Origin: Micromonospora sp. CCTCC AA 2012012
Lineage (GTDB): Bacteria; Actinomycetota; Actinomycetes; Mycobacteriales; Micromonosporaceae
Assembly: GCF_040499845.1 (NCBI RefSeq)
Contig: NZ_CP159342.1
Span: forward strand, 2,790,001 to 2,854,000
Length of the DNA: 64,000 nt
Direction: 5' to 3'
The translations under genes were made by a program, and so were the position numbers. The notes beneath the pieces were generated by a model. It ran no database searches, was not told the DNA's origin, and worked only from the letters and a program-made list of their open reading frames with translations. Positions within the stretch are counted from its first letter, which is position 1. Each line of letters begins with the position of its first letter. Positions 48,987 to 56,500 of the stretch are shown here, one piece after another.

Positions 48987-50057
48987 TCAGTAGAGGCCGG
49001 TGGGCAGCGCCAACATCGCCTGCAACGGGGCCACGTTCGCCACCCCGTCGCACGGCCAGCCGGCCGATGTCCGGTACCGCAGCGCCTGGTCGCGGTGCAG
49101 CACGTTCGGCAGGAAGAGGTCCTCGTGCAGCACGGTCAGCCGGAGCCGGCCGAGTTCGCCGTACCCGACCACCCGCGCGGGGTCGGCGGGGTCGACCACG
49201 GCCATGGTGACCTGCGGGTACGCGGGCAGGTACGGCATCAGCGCGCCGTCGTCGTGCACCGGCAGGCCGATGGCGTGGCCGGCGGCACCGACCCAGCGGT
49301 GCCCCACCACACCCCCGTCGAGCGCCGCGACCACGTCCCGGTACGTCTGCGGGGTCAGGTGGGTGCCGACGAGGTCGACCCCGGCGAGCCGGCCGACCAG
49401 GTCGGGCCGGTGGGCCAGCAGCACGGCCAGCACCGCCGGGGCGGTCTCCAGGTAGTCCACCCGCTGCGTTTCGAGCAGGTCGACGACCTGCCCCACCACG
49501 TGGTCGACGTAGGCGTTGATACCGCCGACCCGGCCGTCGCGCAGCAGCCGCCGGATCCAGCGCTGGTCGATGCCGACCGTGTGCACGCGGGACCGGTGGT
49601 GCCGGGCGAGCTGGCCGCCGCCCCGGCCCAGGGCGTGCGGCCCACCGGGACAGACCCGCAGCCAGACCCGTCCCGGCACGAAACCGGCCGTCCGCAGGTG
49701 CCGGGCCCGCCAGTGCTCCCGGTGGTGGGTCATCGAGGCGGTGTGGACGAACCGGCAGGTCCCGCCGAGGGTGCCGGTGGACTCCCAGAGCCGCCCGGCC
49801 GGCGCCACCGGGCCGTCCTGCGGGAGCAGGTCCACCGGGTCGACGCCGCGCGGATCGGTGCCGCCGAGGGCCGCCAGTTCGTCGTACGCGGTGATGTCGC
49901 GGGGGTCGAAGGAGAGTTCGGTGGCGCGCTTGAGCCAGTACGGGCTGCCGGTCGCCGGGTCGAAGTGGCGCCGCACGACGTGCCGCGTCCAGGCGTCCAG
50001 GTCGACGGTTCGCCATCGATCGGGGACGCCCGCAACTGCGTCTGTGGTCGTCGTCAT
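48987..50057 (-). CDS. EhpF-like adenylate-forming protein, copy 2 (degenerate motifs)
   Basis: Paralogue of the protein at 29674-30759, 356 aa, colinear from [19 protein letters not shown] to [10 protein letters not shown]. The adenylate loop reads ESTGTLGGT instead of ESAGTTGKP, losing the usual Thr and Lys, and the YGNT block is replaced by RWVGAAGHA. Fold-defining parts such as [17 protein letters not shown] are kept. It may be inactive as a ligase, or changed for another acyl reaction. The ATG at 50057 was chosen over a more upstream ATG at 50099 because of the GAGGGAT site. It is first gene of the mqn-rmlB operon, 86 bp from a candidate operator. Confidence 0.78.
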   Translation of the reverse strand: MTTTTDAVAGVPDRWRTVDLDAWTRHVVRRHFDPATGSPYWLKRATELSFDPRDITAYDELAALGGTDPRGVDPVDLLPQDGPVAPAGRLWESTGTLGGTCRFVHTASMTHHREHWRARHLRTAGFVPGRVWLRVCPGGPHALGRGGGQLARHHRSRVHTVGIDQRWIRRLLRDGRVGGINAYVDHVVGQVVDLLETQRVDYLETAPAVLAVLLAHRPDLVGRLAGVDLVGTHLTPQTYRDVVAALDGGVVGHRWVGAAGHAIGLPVHDDGALMPYLPAYPQVTMAVVDPADPARVVGYGELGRLRLTVLHEDLFLPNVLHRDQALRYRTSAGWPCDGVANVAPLQAMLALPTGLY

Positions 50058-50142
50058 CGCCGATCCCTCGGTCCGCTGGGGGTGCCGCGCACCGAGCATC
50101 GGGTGCCGGCACCACCGGAAACAATGCCGGGCCCGGCAGAGC

Positions 50143-50158
50143 TAAGGGTTTCCCTCAT
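50143..50158. promoter_or_regulatory. Candidate operator, site 7
   Basis: TAAGGGTTTCCCTCAT, about 10 of 16 matches, with strong GGGTTTCCC symmetry. It lies 86 bp upstream of the EhpF-like start of the mqn operon and 124 bp upstream of the divergent membrane-protein gene. Confidence 0.4.
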
Positions 50159-50281
50159 ACCTGCCCCGCCCGGCCCGTCGCCCCGAGTTGGAGGTCGACA
50201 GCCACCGATACGATCCAAACCGACCAATTTCCCCGCGTGCCCGACCGGACAACTCCCGGTCGGCGATTCGGAGGTGCACCG

Positions 50282-50704
50282 ATGGCGAACACCAGGCAGG
50301 CTCCCCCCGCTCCGCCGCGACGAGGCGGCTCCGCCCGCACCCGGCTGCTCGCCGTCGTGGTGGCCACCGTGGCCACCGTCGCGGTGTGGCTGATCGCCCA
50401 CGCGCTGGACGTGACGCTGGCCGTGAAGACCGGCGACACCCGGCAGGACGTCCCGGTCGGCGCCGTGATCGCGGCCACCGTGGTCGCCGGCCTGATCGGC
50501 TGGGCGCTGCTGGCCCTACTGGAGCGGGTGACCGCCGCCGGCCGGACGATCTGGACGGTCGTCGCGGTGCTCGTGCTGCTGGTCTCGCTGCTCGGGCCGC
50601 TGGGTGGCGTCTCGACGGGCGCCCGGATCACCCTCGCGCTCATGCACCTGGTGGCGGCGGCCGTCATCATCCCCGCCTTCCGCCGCTCCTCCCACCGGCG
50701 CTGA
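50282..50704 (+). CDS. Small four-helix membrane protein (DUF6069-like)
   Basis: A 140-aa protein with a basic N-terminus (PPRRGGSARTR) and four hydrophobic segments at about 22-42, 60-82, 91-108 and 115-132. Its layout resembles actinobacterial DUF6069 proteins, whose function is unknown. GGAGGTG precedes the ATG at 50282; an upstream in-frame start at 50237 lacks a site. TTGGAG and TACGAT (50188 and 50209, 15-bp spacing) might be its promoter. It is divergent from the mqn operon, and no link to the pathway is visible. Confidence 0.75.
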   Translation: MANTRQAPPAPPRRGGSARTRLLAVVVATVATVAVWLIAHALDVTLAVKTGDTRQDVPVGAVIAATVVAGLIGWALLALLERVTAAGRTIWTVVAVLVLLVSLLGPLGGVSTGARITLALMHLVAAAVIIPAFRRSSHRR

Positions 50705-50821
50705 CCCGCGACGCCGACCGTCCGCAGCCGGTCGGCCCACCGCGGGACCCCGCGGGTCGCACCGAGCCGACGGCGCACACCCCGTGGCCGTACGGCGTCC
50801 ACCGCAAGGAAAGGAAGCCAC

Positions 50822-51304
50822 GTGACTGTCTACACGGTCAGCAAGAGCGGCGGAGCCCACCGGCTCACCGACGCCGGCGGCAACCAGGTCGCCGCGCTGC
50901 GCGCCCACTGGAGCATGCGCGGTGGAGAGATCGAGACGGCCGAGGGCCGGTTCCCCATCTGGACCGACCGCGGCTACCAGTCGGTGACCGTCGGCCCGCG
51001 GGAGGCCCCGCTGGTCGTGCTCGACGGCCGCGGCGCCCGCATCGCGGGCCTGTCCGCGCCGGCCCGCTGGGAGCTGCGCGGCGACCGCCGCCGCTACGAC
51101 GCGGTGCTCAGCGCGGGCGGCAGCCGGATCGAGGTGCACCAGTCGGCGCGGATGGGCGCCGACGTGCGGGCCGAGGTGACCGGGGCGTGGCCCCGGCCGG
51201 AACTCGTCGTGCTCGCCGCCTGCTTCGGGGTGATGAGCGTGCGCCGGGGCCACAACCTGCGCGCGCTGGCGGTGGTCGGGGCCATCTCGCACGGTCCCCG
51301 CTGA
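50822..51304 (+). CDS. Hypothetical protein, beta-rich with hydrophobic tail
   Basis: I do not recognise this 160-aa protein. Residues 1-120 are a run of short beta strands rich in Arg and Gly (GGEIETAEGRFPIWTDRGYQ, APLVVLDGRGARIAGL), and residues 125-160 hold an amphipathic or hydrophobic segment (ELVVLAACFGVMSV). The layout recalls LURP1/Tubby-like barrels with a C-terminal helix; this is a weak impression only. AGGAAAGGAAG precedes the GTG start. It is 117 bp after the membrane protein and ends at a terminator, so the two form a small separate unit. Confidence 0.7.
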   Translation: MTVYTVSKSGGAHRLTDAGGNQVAALRAHWSMRGGEIETAEGRFPIWTDRGYQSVTVGPREAPLVVLDGRGARIAGLSAPARWELRGDRRRYDAVLSAGGSRIEVHQSARMGADVRAEVTGAWPRPELVVLAACFGVMSVRRGHNLRALAVVGAISHGPR

Positions 51305-51310
51305 CCACGC

Positions 51311-51350
51311 GCGGCGGCGCCGGATCCCCCGTCGGGTCCGGCGCCGCCGC
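51311..51350. terminator. Bidirectional terminator hairpin
   Basis: Perfect 14-bp arms (51311-51324, 51337-51350), 12-base loop, between the convergent hypothetical gene and carboxylase gene. Confidence 0.8.
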
Positions 51351-51357
51351 CCGTCGG

Positions 51358-52764
51358 CTACAGGGGAATGTTGGTGTGCCGGCCCCGACGGTGCGGGGCC
51401 CGGGCGAGCGCCTCGGTGAGCCGGCGCCGGGTGTCCCGCGGCTCGATCACCTCGTCGACGACGCCGATCTCCATGGCCACGCCGACGCCGCCGGCCACCC
51501 GTTCGTGCTCGGTGACGAGGCTGGCGCGCAGCGCCTCCCGCTCCGCGTCCGGCGCGGCGGCCAGCGCCCGCCGGTGCAGCACGCCCACGGCCGCGGTCGC
51601 GCTCATCACCGCCACCTCCGCCTCGGGCCACGCGAAGACCGCCGTCGCGTGCAGCGACCGAGAGTTCATCGCGATGTACGCCCCGCCGTACGCCTTGCGG
51701 GTGATCAGGGTGACCCGGGGCACCACCGAGCCGGCGAAGGCGTGCAGCAGCTTCGCGCCGCGGCGGACCACGCCCTCCCACTCCTGGCCGGTGCCCGGCA
51801 GGTAACCGGGCACGTCGACGATGACGACCAGCGGCACCCCGAACGAGTCGCACATCCGCACGAACCGGGCCGCCTTCTCGGCGCTGAGCGAGTCCAGGCA
51901 GCCCGCCTTGCGCAGCGGGTTGTTGGCGACCACCCCGACCGTGCGCCCGGCCAGCCGGCCCCAGCCGACCACCAGGTTGGGCGCCCAGCGGGCCTGCAGC
52001 TCCTCGAACCCGGTGTCGGCGTCGAGCACGTCCCGCACCAGCGGGCGTACGTCGTAGGCGCGGCGGGCCCGGGTGGGCAGCAGGCGACGCGGGTCGGCGT
52101 CGGCGGTCACCCGCGTCGGGTCGAAGGTGCCCTGGCGGGCCAGGAGCGTGGTGATCGCCCGGGCCCGGGCCAGCGCCTCGTCCTCGGTGGCGGTCACCAC
52201 GTGCACCACCCCGGAGCGGCTGTGCACGTCGGGGCCACCGAGCCCGGCCATGTCGATCCGTTCACCGGTGACGGACTGCACCACGTCCGGCCCGGTCACG
52301 AAGACCCGCCCGGCCGAGGACATCACGACGACGTCGGTCAGCGCCGGCCCGTACGCCGCCGCGCCGGCCGCGGGCCCGAGCACCACGGAGATCTGCGGGA
52401 TCCGCCCGGAGGCCTCGGTGATGGCGGCGAAGACCCGCCCGACGCCGTCCATCGACCGGACCCCGTCGGCCAGTCGGGCGCCGCCGGAGTGCCAGAGGCC
52501 GATCACCGGGCAGTTCTCGGCCAGCGCCAGCTCGATCGCGTGGACGATCCGTCGGGAGTCCTCCGCGCCGATCGCCCCGGCCATGGTGGTCGCGTCGGTG
52601 CAGAAGGCCACCACCGGGATGTCGTCGACGCGGCCCCGGACCACCTCGACGCCGGGGCCGGTCCAGGTCCCGACCGGGACGCCTGAGCCGGGGTCGCAGA
52701 GCGCAGCGAGCCGCCGTACGGGCACCCGCTCGTCGACCACCTCGTCGACGAGCACGGAGGTCAT
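51358..52764 (-). CDS. Acyl-CoA carboxylase beta (carboxyltransferase) subunit
   Basis: Transfers CO2 from carboxybiotin to acetyl- or propionyl-CoA, supplying malonyl- or methylmalonyl-CoA for the PKSs. The 468-aa crotonase-fold protein has both oxyanion regions (SGGARLADG near 93; KAYGGAYIAM near 360), the AGCLDSLSAEKAARFVRMCD block and the HxNIPL C-terminus of the PccB/AccD family. It is about 50 residues shorter than usual PccB, mainly at the N-terminus. No biotin-carrying alpha subunit is in the window, so it must pair with a host subunit. Upstream are 209 bp without a gene. Confidence 0.92.
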   Translation of the reverse strand: MTSVLVDEVVDERVPVRRLAALCDPGSGVPVGTWTGPGVEVVRGRVDDIPVVAFCTDATTMAGAIGAEDSRRIVHAIELALAENCPVIGLWHSGGARLADGVRSMDGVGRVFAAITEASGRIPQISVVLGPAAGAAAYGPALTDVVVMSSAGRVFVTGPDVVQSVTGERIDMAGLGGPDVHSRSGVVHVVTATEDEALARARAITTLLARQGTFDPTRVTADADPRRLLPTRARRAYDVRPLVRDVLDADTGFEELQARWAPNLVVGWGRLAGRTVGVVANNPLRKAGCLDSLSAEKAARFVRMCDSFGVPLVVIVDVPGYLPGTGQEWEGVVRRGAKLLHAFAGSVVPRVTLITRKAYGGAYIAMNSRSLHATAVFAWPEAEVAVMSATAAVGVLHRRALAAAPDAEREALRASLVTEHERVAGGVGVAMEIGVVDEVIEPRDTRRRLTEALARAPHRRGRHTNIPL

Positions 52765-52818
52765 CGGGTCACCGCCGGGCGGGGATCGCGGACCCGGGAA
52801 CTGGACACAGCAGGCGCT

Positions 52819-52832
52819 CGGGACACGTCCCG
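52819..52832. promoter_or_regulatory. Palindrome upstream of the carboxylase gene
   Basis: CGGGACACGTCCCG, a 6-2-6 dyad, 55 bp upstream of the carboxylase start. It differs from the CTAG-type sites in spacing and centre. It may be another operator. The rest of 52765-52973 shows nothing I can name. Confidence 0.35.
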
Positions 52833-52973
52833 CCTCCTTCGCTTGCGGGCGCTGGCGTCGCGGTCGCGACCAGCGCGGCGATCGGCCTCATTGTGCCGTC
52901 GCCCCCGGGCGGTGCCGCCGCCGTCGCCGTCCGCTCTATGGATTTCTCCACACCTGCCGACGGTCCTGTCCGG

Positions 52974-53408
52974 TCAGTCCACGGTGGCCTCGGCCCGCTC
53001 CTTCAGCGCCCGGTTGAGCTGGCCGAAACCGGTCTCGGTACGGTCCAGCGTGCGCTTGAGGAACGGCACCAGCAGGCCGGTGAACGTCTCGCGGTGCCGC
53101 AGCCGGGTGCCCTCGCCCGTCGGTTCGAGGACGAACTCGTGCCGGGCGCCGAAGAGTCCCGGCACGGCCACCTTGCCGAGCCACTGGAAGTGCCGCGCCG
53201 GCTCGGCGACCGTGACGGTGGGATGGTGGGTCATGCCCTTCTCGCCGGGCGGCTGGATGAAGAGGGCCAGCACCTCCCCCACCGCCGGTCGGCCCGCCGC
53301 CCTCCGGACGAACGGGTTCCACTCCTCGTAGCGGGGCAGGTCGGTGAGGATCTCCCAGACCCGCTCCGGCGTCGCCGAGATCATGATCGAGGTGTCGATG
53401 GTGCGCAC
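52974..53408 (-). CDS. SRPBCC (polyketide cyclase/dehydrase-like) protein
   Basis: A 144-aa START-like protein with the family start TSIMISATPERVWEILTDLPRYEEWNPFVR (short motifs: residues 6-33), central strands PARHFQWLGK and HEFVLEP, and the long C-terminal helix LKRTLDRTETGFGQLNRALKERAE. Such proteins bind aromatic or polyketide ligands in a cavity; some are cyclases, many have no known reaction. The GTG start has GGAGTGGAC 8 bases upstream. It lies 73 bp after the flavin monooxygenase and is probably last in the tetronate-type operon. Confidence 0.78.
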   Translation of the reverse strand: MRTIDTSIMISATPERVWEILTDLPRYEEWNPFVRRAAGRPAVGEVLALFIQPPGEKGMTHHPTVTVAEPARHFQWLGKVAVPGLFGARHEFVLEPTGEGTRLRHRETFTGLLVPFLKRTLDRTETGFGQLNRALKERAEATVD

Positions 53409-53481
53409 CAGCTGTCCACTCCGTTCCGTTCGAGGGTGTTGCGGGCGGTCCCGCCCGCTGGCGATGGTGGCACGGCCCCGG

Positions 53482-54732
53482 TCAGCCGGCCGGGTGCGGC
53501 ACCGCCGGCACGTCCTGGTGGTCGACCTCGCCGATCGGCGTCTGATAGAGCCCGGTCCAGATCCGGCGCTTCAGCGGCGGGGTGTGGTCGACGAGGCGGT
53601 AGACCGTGCGGCGCAGCGCCTGCGCGAGCGGGCTGGCGAGGGCGAAGAGCTTCTCCTGCCGCAGTTGCAGTCCCCGGGCCCGGGCGACCGACGGCTCGCG
53701 CATCCGCTGGAACTCGGCGGTCGCCTCGTCGAGCCGCTGGTCCACACCGGCGGCGGCGAGCGCGTGACCGACCATCGGGGCGAACGTCATCCCGTCGATG
53801 ATGGCGTGGTTGATGCCCTGGGCCAGCACCGGCGTCAGGGTGTGGGCGGCGTCGCCGAGCAGCGCGAGACCCGGCCTGCCCCACCGCGGCACCACGCCGG
53901 TGAAGATCTCCAGCAGGGCGGTCTCCGACCAGCTCGGCACGGCCTCCCGGACCGCGTCGGACAGCTCCGGCGCCAGCTCGTCGATCCGGGCGTGCAGCGC
54001 GCCGATGCCCTGGGCGCGCAGCTCGCGCAGCCCGTTCTTGGGGATGTTGAAGCCGACCCGGACGAGGTCGGGATAGGTGGGGATGCACATGGCGTGCTGG
54101 CTGCCGCTGATCCGGATCCGGTAGGTGTCGTTGGTCCACTCCGGCGGGCAGGGCGCGACGAACCAGAGGAAGTCCCGACCCAGCGGGATCTTCCGGTACG
54201 GCAGGCCGGCCCACTCGCGGACCCGGCTGTACCGGCCGTCCGCGCCGACGGTGAGCCGGGCGCGGACCCGCAGCGGCCCCCGCTCGGTCGTCGCGTCGAC
54301 CCCGCACACCCGACCGTCCTGTTCGACCAGCCCGGTGACGGCGGTCTGCCGCAGCAGGGTGAAGCCCGGGTGCCGCTCGGCGGCCTCGGTCAGCGTGCCG
54401 AGCAGCATCGGCTGCGGCACCTCGACCGGCAGCCGGGCCGGCTGCGCCAGGCTGTCGAAGTCCACCCGCAGCACCGGGCGGCCGGCGTCGCGCAGCTCCA
54501 TCCGCCGCACGTCGAGGATCCGCTGGGCGCGCAGCGCGTCGAGCACGCCGAGCCGTTCCAGCAGCCACACCGAGTCCGGCGCGATCGACTCACCCCGGAA
54601 CGACCGTTCGAAGGTGCGGCTCTTCTCCAGCACGACCACCCGGTGGCCCCGGGCGGCCAGGGCGAGGGCGAAGGTGAGGCCCGCCGGGCCGCCGCCCACG
54701 ACGCAGACGTCCGTCGTGATGGTCTCGGTCAT
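53482..54732 (-). CDS. FAD-dependent monooxygenase (PHBH/UbiH-like)
   Basis: Flavoprotein hydroxylase or oxidase of 416 aa. The Rossmann motif is GGGPAGLTFA (13-22), the GE block is FRGESIAPDSVWLLERLGV, the DG block is GADGRYSRVRE, and the second FAD motif is LLGDAAHTLTPVLAQGINHA. It looks complete. The ATG overlaps the PPTase stop by 4 bp. In spirotetronate clusters some FAD proteins act as cyclases rather than oxidases, but this one is shorter and the assignment is not supported beyond family level. It would act late on the polyketide or on the aromatic unit. Confidence 0.9.
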   Translation of the reverse strand: MTETITTDVCVVGGGPAGLTFALALAARGHRVVVLEKSRTFERSFRGESIAPDSVWLLERLGVLDALRAQRILDVRRMELRDAGRPVLRVDFDSLAQPARLPVEVPQPMLLGTLTEAAERHPGFTLLRQTAVTGLVEQDGRVCGVDATTERGPLRVRARLTVGADGRYSRVREWAGLPYRKIPLGRDFLWFVAPCPPEWTNDTYRIRISGSQHAMCIPTYPDLVRVGFNIPKNGLRELRAQGIGALHARIDELAPELSDAVREAVPSWSETALLEIFTGVVPRWGRPGLALLGDAAHTLTPVLAQGINHAIIDGMTFAPMVGHALAAAGVDQRLDEATAEFQRMREPSVARARGLQLRQEKLFALASPLAQALRRTVYRLVDHTPPLKRRIWTGLYQTPIGEVDHQDVPAVPHPAG

Positions 54733-55526
54733 GAGGTGAGCCTTCCGTGTCGGGATGGGACCGCCCGCCGCCGCGGCGCGTCGGGTGGTGCGAGCCAGTG
54801 GGCGACGGCGGCGACGTGCGGCGCGCCCACCGGCAGCGGGGTGACCGACCAGTCGGCCGGGCCACCGGGCAGACCGGCGTACGCGGACCCGTCGGCGCCC
54901 GGTGCGAGGTCGAACGAGAGCGACCGCAGGTCGTGGGCGAGCCCGCCGCCCAGCGCCTTGGCGCACGCCTCCTTCAACGTCCACAGCCGGACGAGCCGGC
55001 GGTCGAGCGCCGCGCCGCGCAGGTCGGCGAGGGCGGCGTGTTCCCGTTCGGAGCAGAGCCGGCCGGCCGCCACGGGGCCGCCGAGCCACCGGTCGGCCCG
55101 CTCGATGTCGACGCCGATCCGGCCCCGGGTGCAGACCCCGGCGAGCAACACGTCAGCGGTGTGGCTGAGGTTGACGTCCACCGGCTGCCCCACCGGGTAC
55201 GGGCGACGCGCGGCGTCGCGGGCCAGTCGGATCTCACCCGGTGCCCGGCCGGTCGCCGCCCCGACCAGGTGGGTGAGCAGCAGTCGGGACGCGGCGAGCC
55301 GGTGCCGGGCGGGCTCGTCGGGCAGCCGGTCCAGTCGATCCGCGTCGTCGCCGAGCAGCGCCGCCCAGTCGTACCCGTCCCCCGGCCGGGGCCGCCAGTC
55401 CGCCACCCGGGCGTGCACCACCACCGCGTCGGTACGGCGCAGCGCGGCGGTCAGCGTGCCGCCGTCGTCACGGCGGTGACGACGCAGCAGCACCGGACGC
55501 GACGACGGGCAACGGTGACGGGACAT
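54729..55526 (-). CDS. 4'-phosphopantetheinyl transferase (Sfp type)
   Basis: Activates carrier proteins by adding phosphopantetheine from CoA; with at least seven ACP domains in the window it has clear local clients. The 265-aa protein has VDVNLSHT near 117, Mg ligands Asp140 and Glu142 in GVDIERAD, and WTLKEACAK with Lys185-Glu186. GGAGGAC lies 6 bases before the ATG, which overlaps the acyltransferase gene by 59 bp. Its stop overlaps the monooxygenase start. A dedicated PPTase inside an operon suggests the discrete ACPs need it. Confidence 0.93.
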   Translation of the reverse strand: MSRHRCPSSRPVLLRRHRRDDGGTLTAALRRTDAVVVHARVADWRPRPGDGYDWAALLGDDADRLDRLPDEPARHRLAASRLLLTHLVGAATGRAPGEIRLARDAARRPYPVGQPVDVNLSHTADVLLAGVCTRGRIGVDIERADRWLGGPVAAGRLCSEREHAALADLRGAALDRRLVRLWTLKEACAKALGGGLAHDLRSLSFDLAPGADGSAYAGLPGGPADWSVTPLPVGAPHVAAVAHWLAPPDAPRRRAVPSRHGRLTS

Positions 55527-56277
55527 CGCCGTCCTCCAGGCTCTGCGTGATCTCGGTCAGCACGTCCGCCGCCTCGGCGCCGTCGACGACCCGGTGGTCG
55601 AAGGCCAGGTTCAGCCGCAGCACCGGCGCCACCACCACCGCGCCGTCGCGCACCACCGGGGTGGGGCGTACCCGGCCGAGGTTGAGGGTGCAGGTGGTGC
55701 CGCCGACGGCGTGGAAGCCGTCCACCGCGCGGTGGCCGAGGGAGGAGACCGCGACGGTGCCGAGCAGTCCGGGTCGGCGGGACAGCCGGGACACCGTGGC
55801 GCGGAACGCCGGCCAGCCGAGCGCGGCGGGCAGGCGGTGCAGCAGGAGGGTGCCCCGCAGCTCGGGCAGCTCCTCGGCGGGGGTGTCCCGGAGCCGGTCC
55901 AGCGCGTCCTGGATCTCGTCCAGGTCGGCGCCCCGCTGGTCGGGCAGCACCGCGGAGAGCACCACCCGCTGCCCGGCCACGGTACGGTCCATGGCGATCT
56001 TGGGGCGTACCTCGTCGACGTGGCGGATCCGCGGCACCAGGCCGCCGCCGACCACCGCGTTGCAGGCCGGGTGGCGGGCCAGCACCTCGGTGGCGGAGCG
56101 GACGACGTAGCTCAGCACGGAGATCCGCCGGCCGCGCGCGGCGGCCTGCTCGCGGTGCGCGAGCACCCGGGTCATGTCCACCTCGGTGTCGAGGAAGACC
56201 GGGGCGACGGCCCTGCTCCAGCGCAGGAAATAGAGCGTGTGCCGGCGCTGCGCGGCCAGCCGGCCGGACTCAGGCAT
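55468..56277 (-). CDS. E2-type (2-oxoacid dehydrogenase-like) acyltransferase
   Basis: Stand-alone catalytic domain of the dihydrolipoyl acyltransferase family, 269 aa, with no lipoyl domain. The catalytic His228 and Asp232 are in FDHRVVDGA; MDRTVAGQRVVLSAVLPDQ and VSSLGHRAVDGFHAVGG are other core blocks. Homologues in tetronate clusters (Agg4, KijE, ChlD4 type) acetylate the hydroxyl of the glyceryl-derived tetronate before elimination. Here it overlaps the ACP gene by 8 bp in the same order as those cassettes. The partner hydrolase that removes acetate is not next to it. Confidence 0.85.
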   Translation of the reverse strand: MPESGRLAAQRRHTLYFLRWSRAVAPVFLDTEVDMTRVLAHREQAAARGRRISVLSYVVRSATEVLARHPACNAVVGGGLVPRIRHVDEVRPKIAMDRTVAGQRVVLSAVLPDQRGADLDEIQDALDRLRDTPAEELPELRGTLLLHRLPAALGWPAFRATVSRLSRRPGLLGTVAVSSLGHRAVDGFHAVGGTTCTLNLGRVRPTPVVRDGAVVVAPVLRLNLAFDHRVVDGAEAADVLTEITQSLEDGDVPSPLPVVASGAAASSPP

Positions 56278-56500
56278 CCGCCACCGCCAGTCGCCGCAGC
56301 CCTTCCAGGGTCCGGGTGGTCAGCAGCTCGTCGAAGGGCAGCGGCCGGCCGGTGCGCGTCTCCAGGACGGTGAGCAGCCGCCAGAGATAGACCGAGTCCC
56401 AGCCGGGCAGCTCGTCGACGTCCCGGTCGAGGTCCGCCGGGGCGTAGTCGAGCCCGAGTTCGTCGTCGAGCAGGACGAGGAACTCCGCTTGCGTGATCAT
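56270..56500 (-). CDS. Discrete acyl carrier protein (glyceryl-ACP)
   Basis: A 76-aa carrier protein with phosphopantetheine Ser36 in GWDSVYLW and typical acidic helices (VLLDDELGLDYAPADLD). It lies between FkbH and the E2-type acyltransferase with 4-bp and 8-bp overlaps. In known cassettes such an ACP carries the glyceryl unit formed by FkbH from 1,3-bisphosphoglycerate. Confidence 0.9.
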   Translation of the reverse strand: MITQAEFLVLLDDELGLDYAPADLDRDVDELPGWDSVYLWRLLTVLETRTGRPLPFDELLTTRTLEGLRRLAVADA

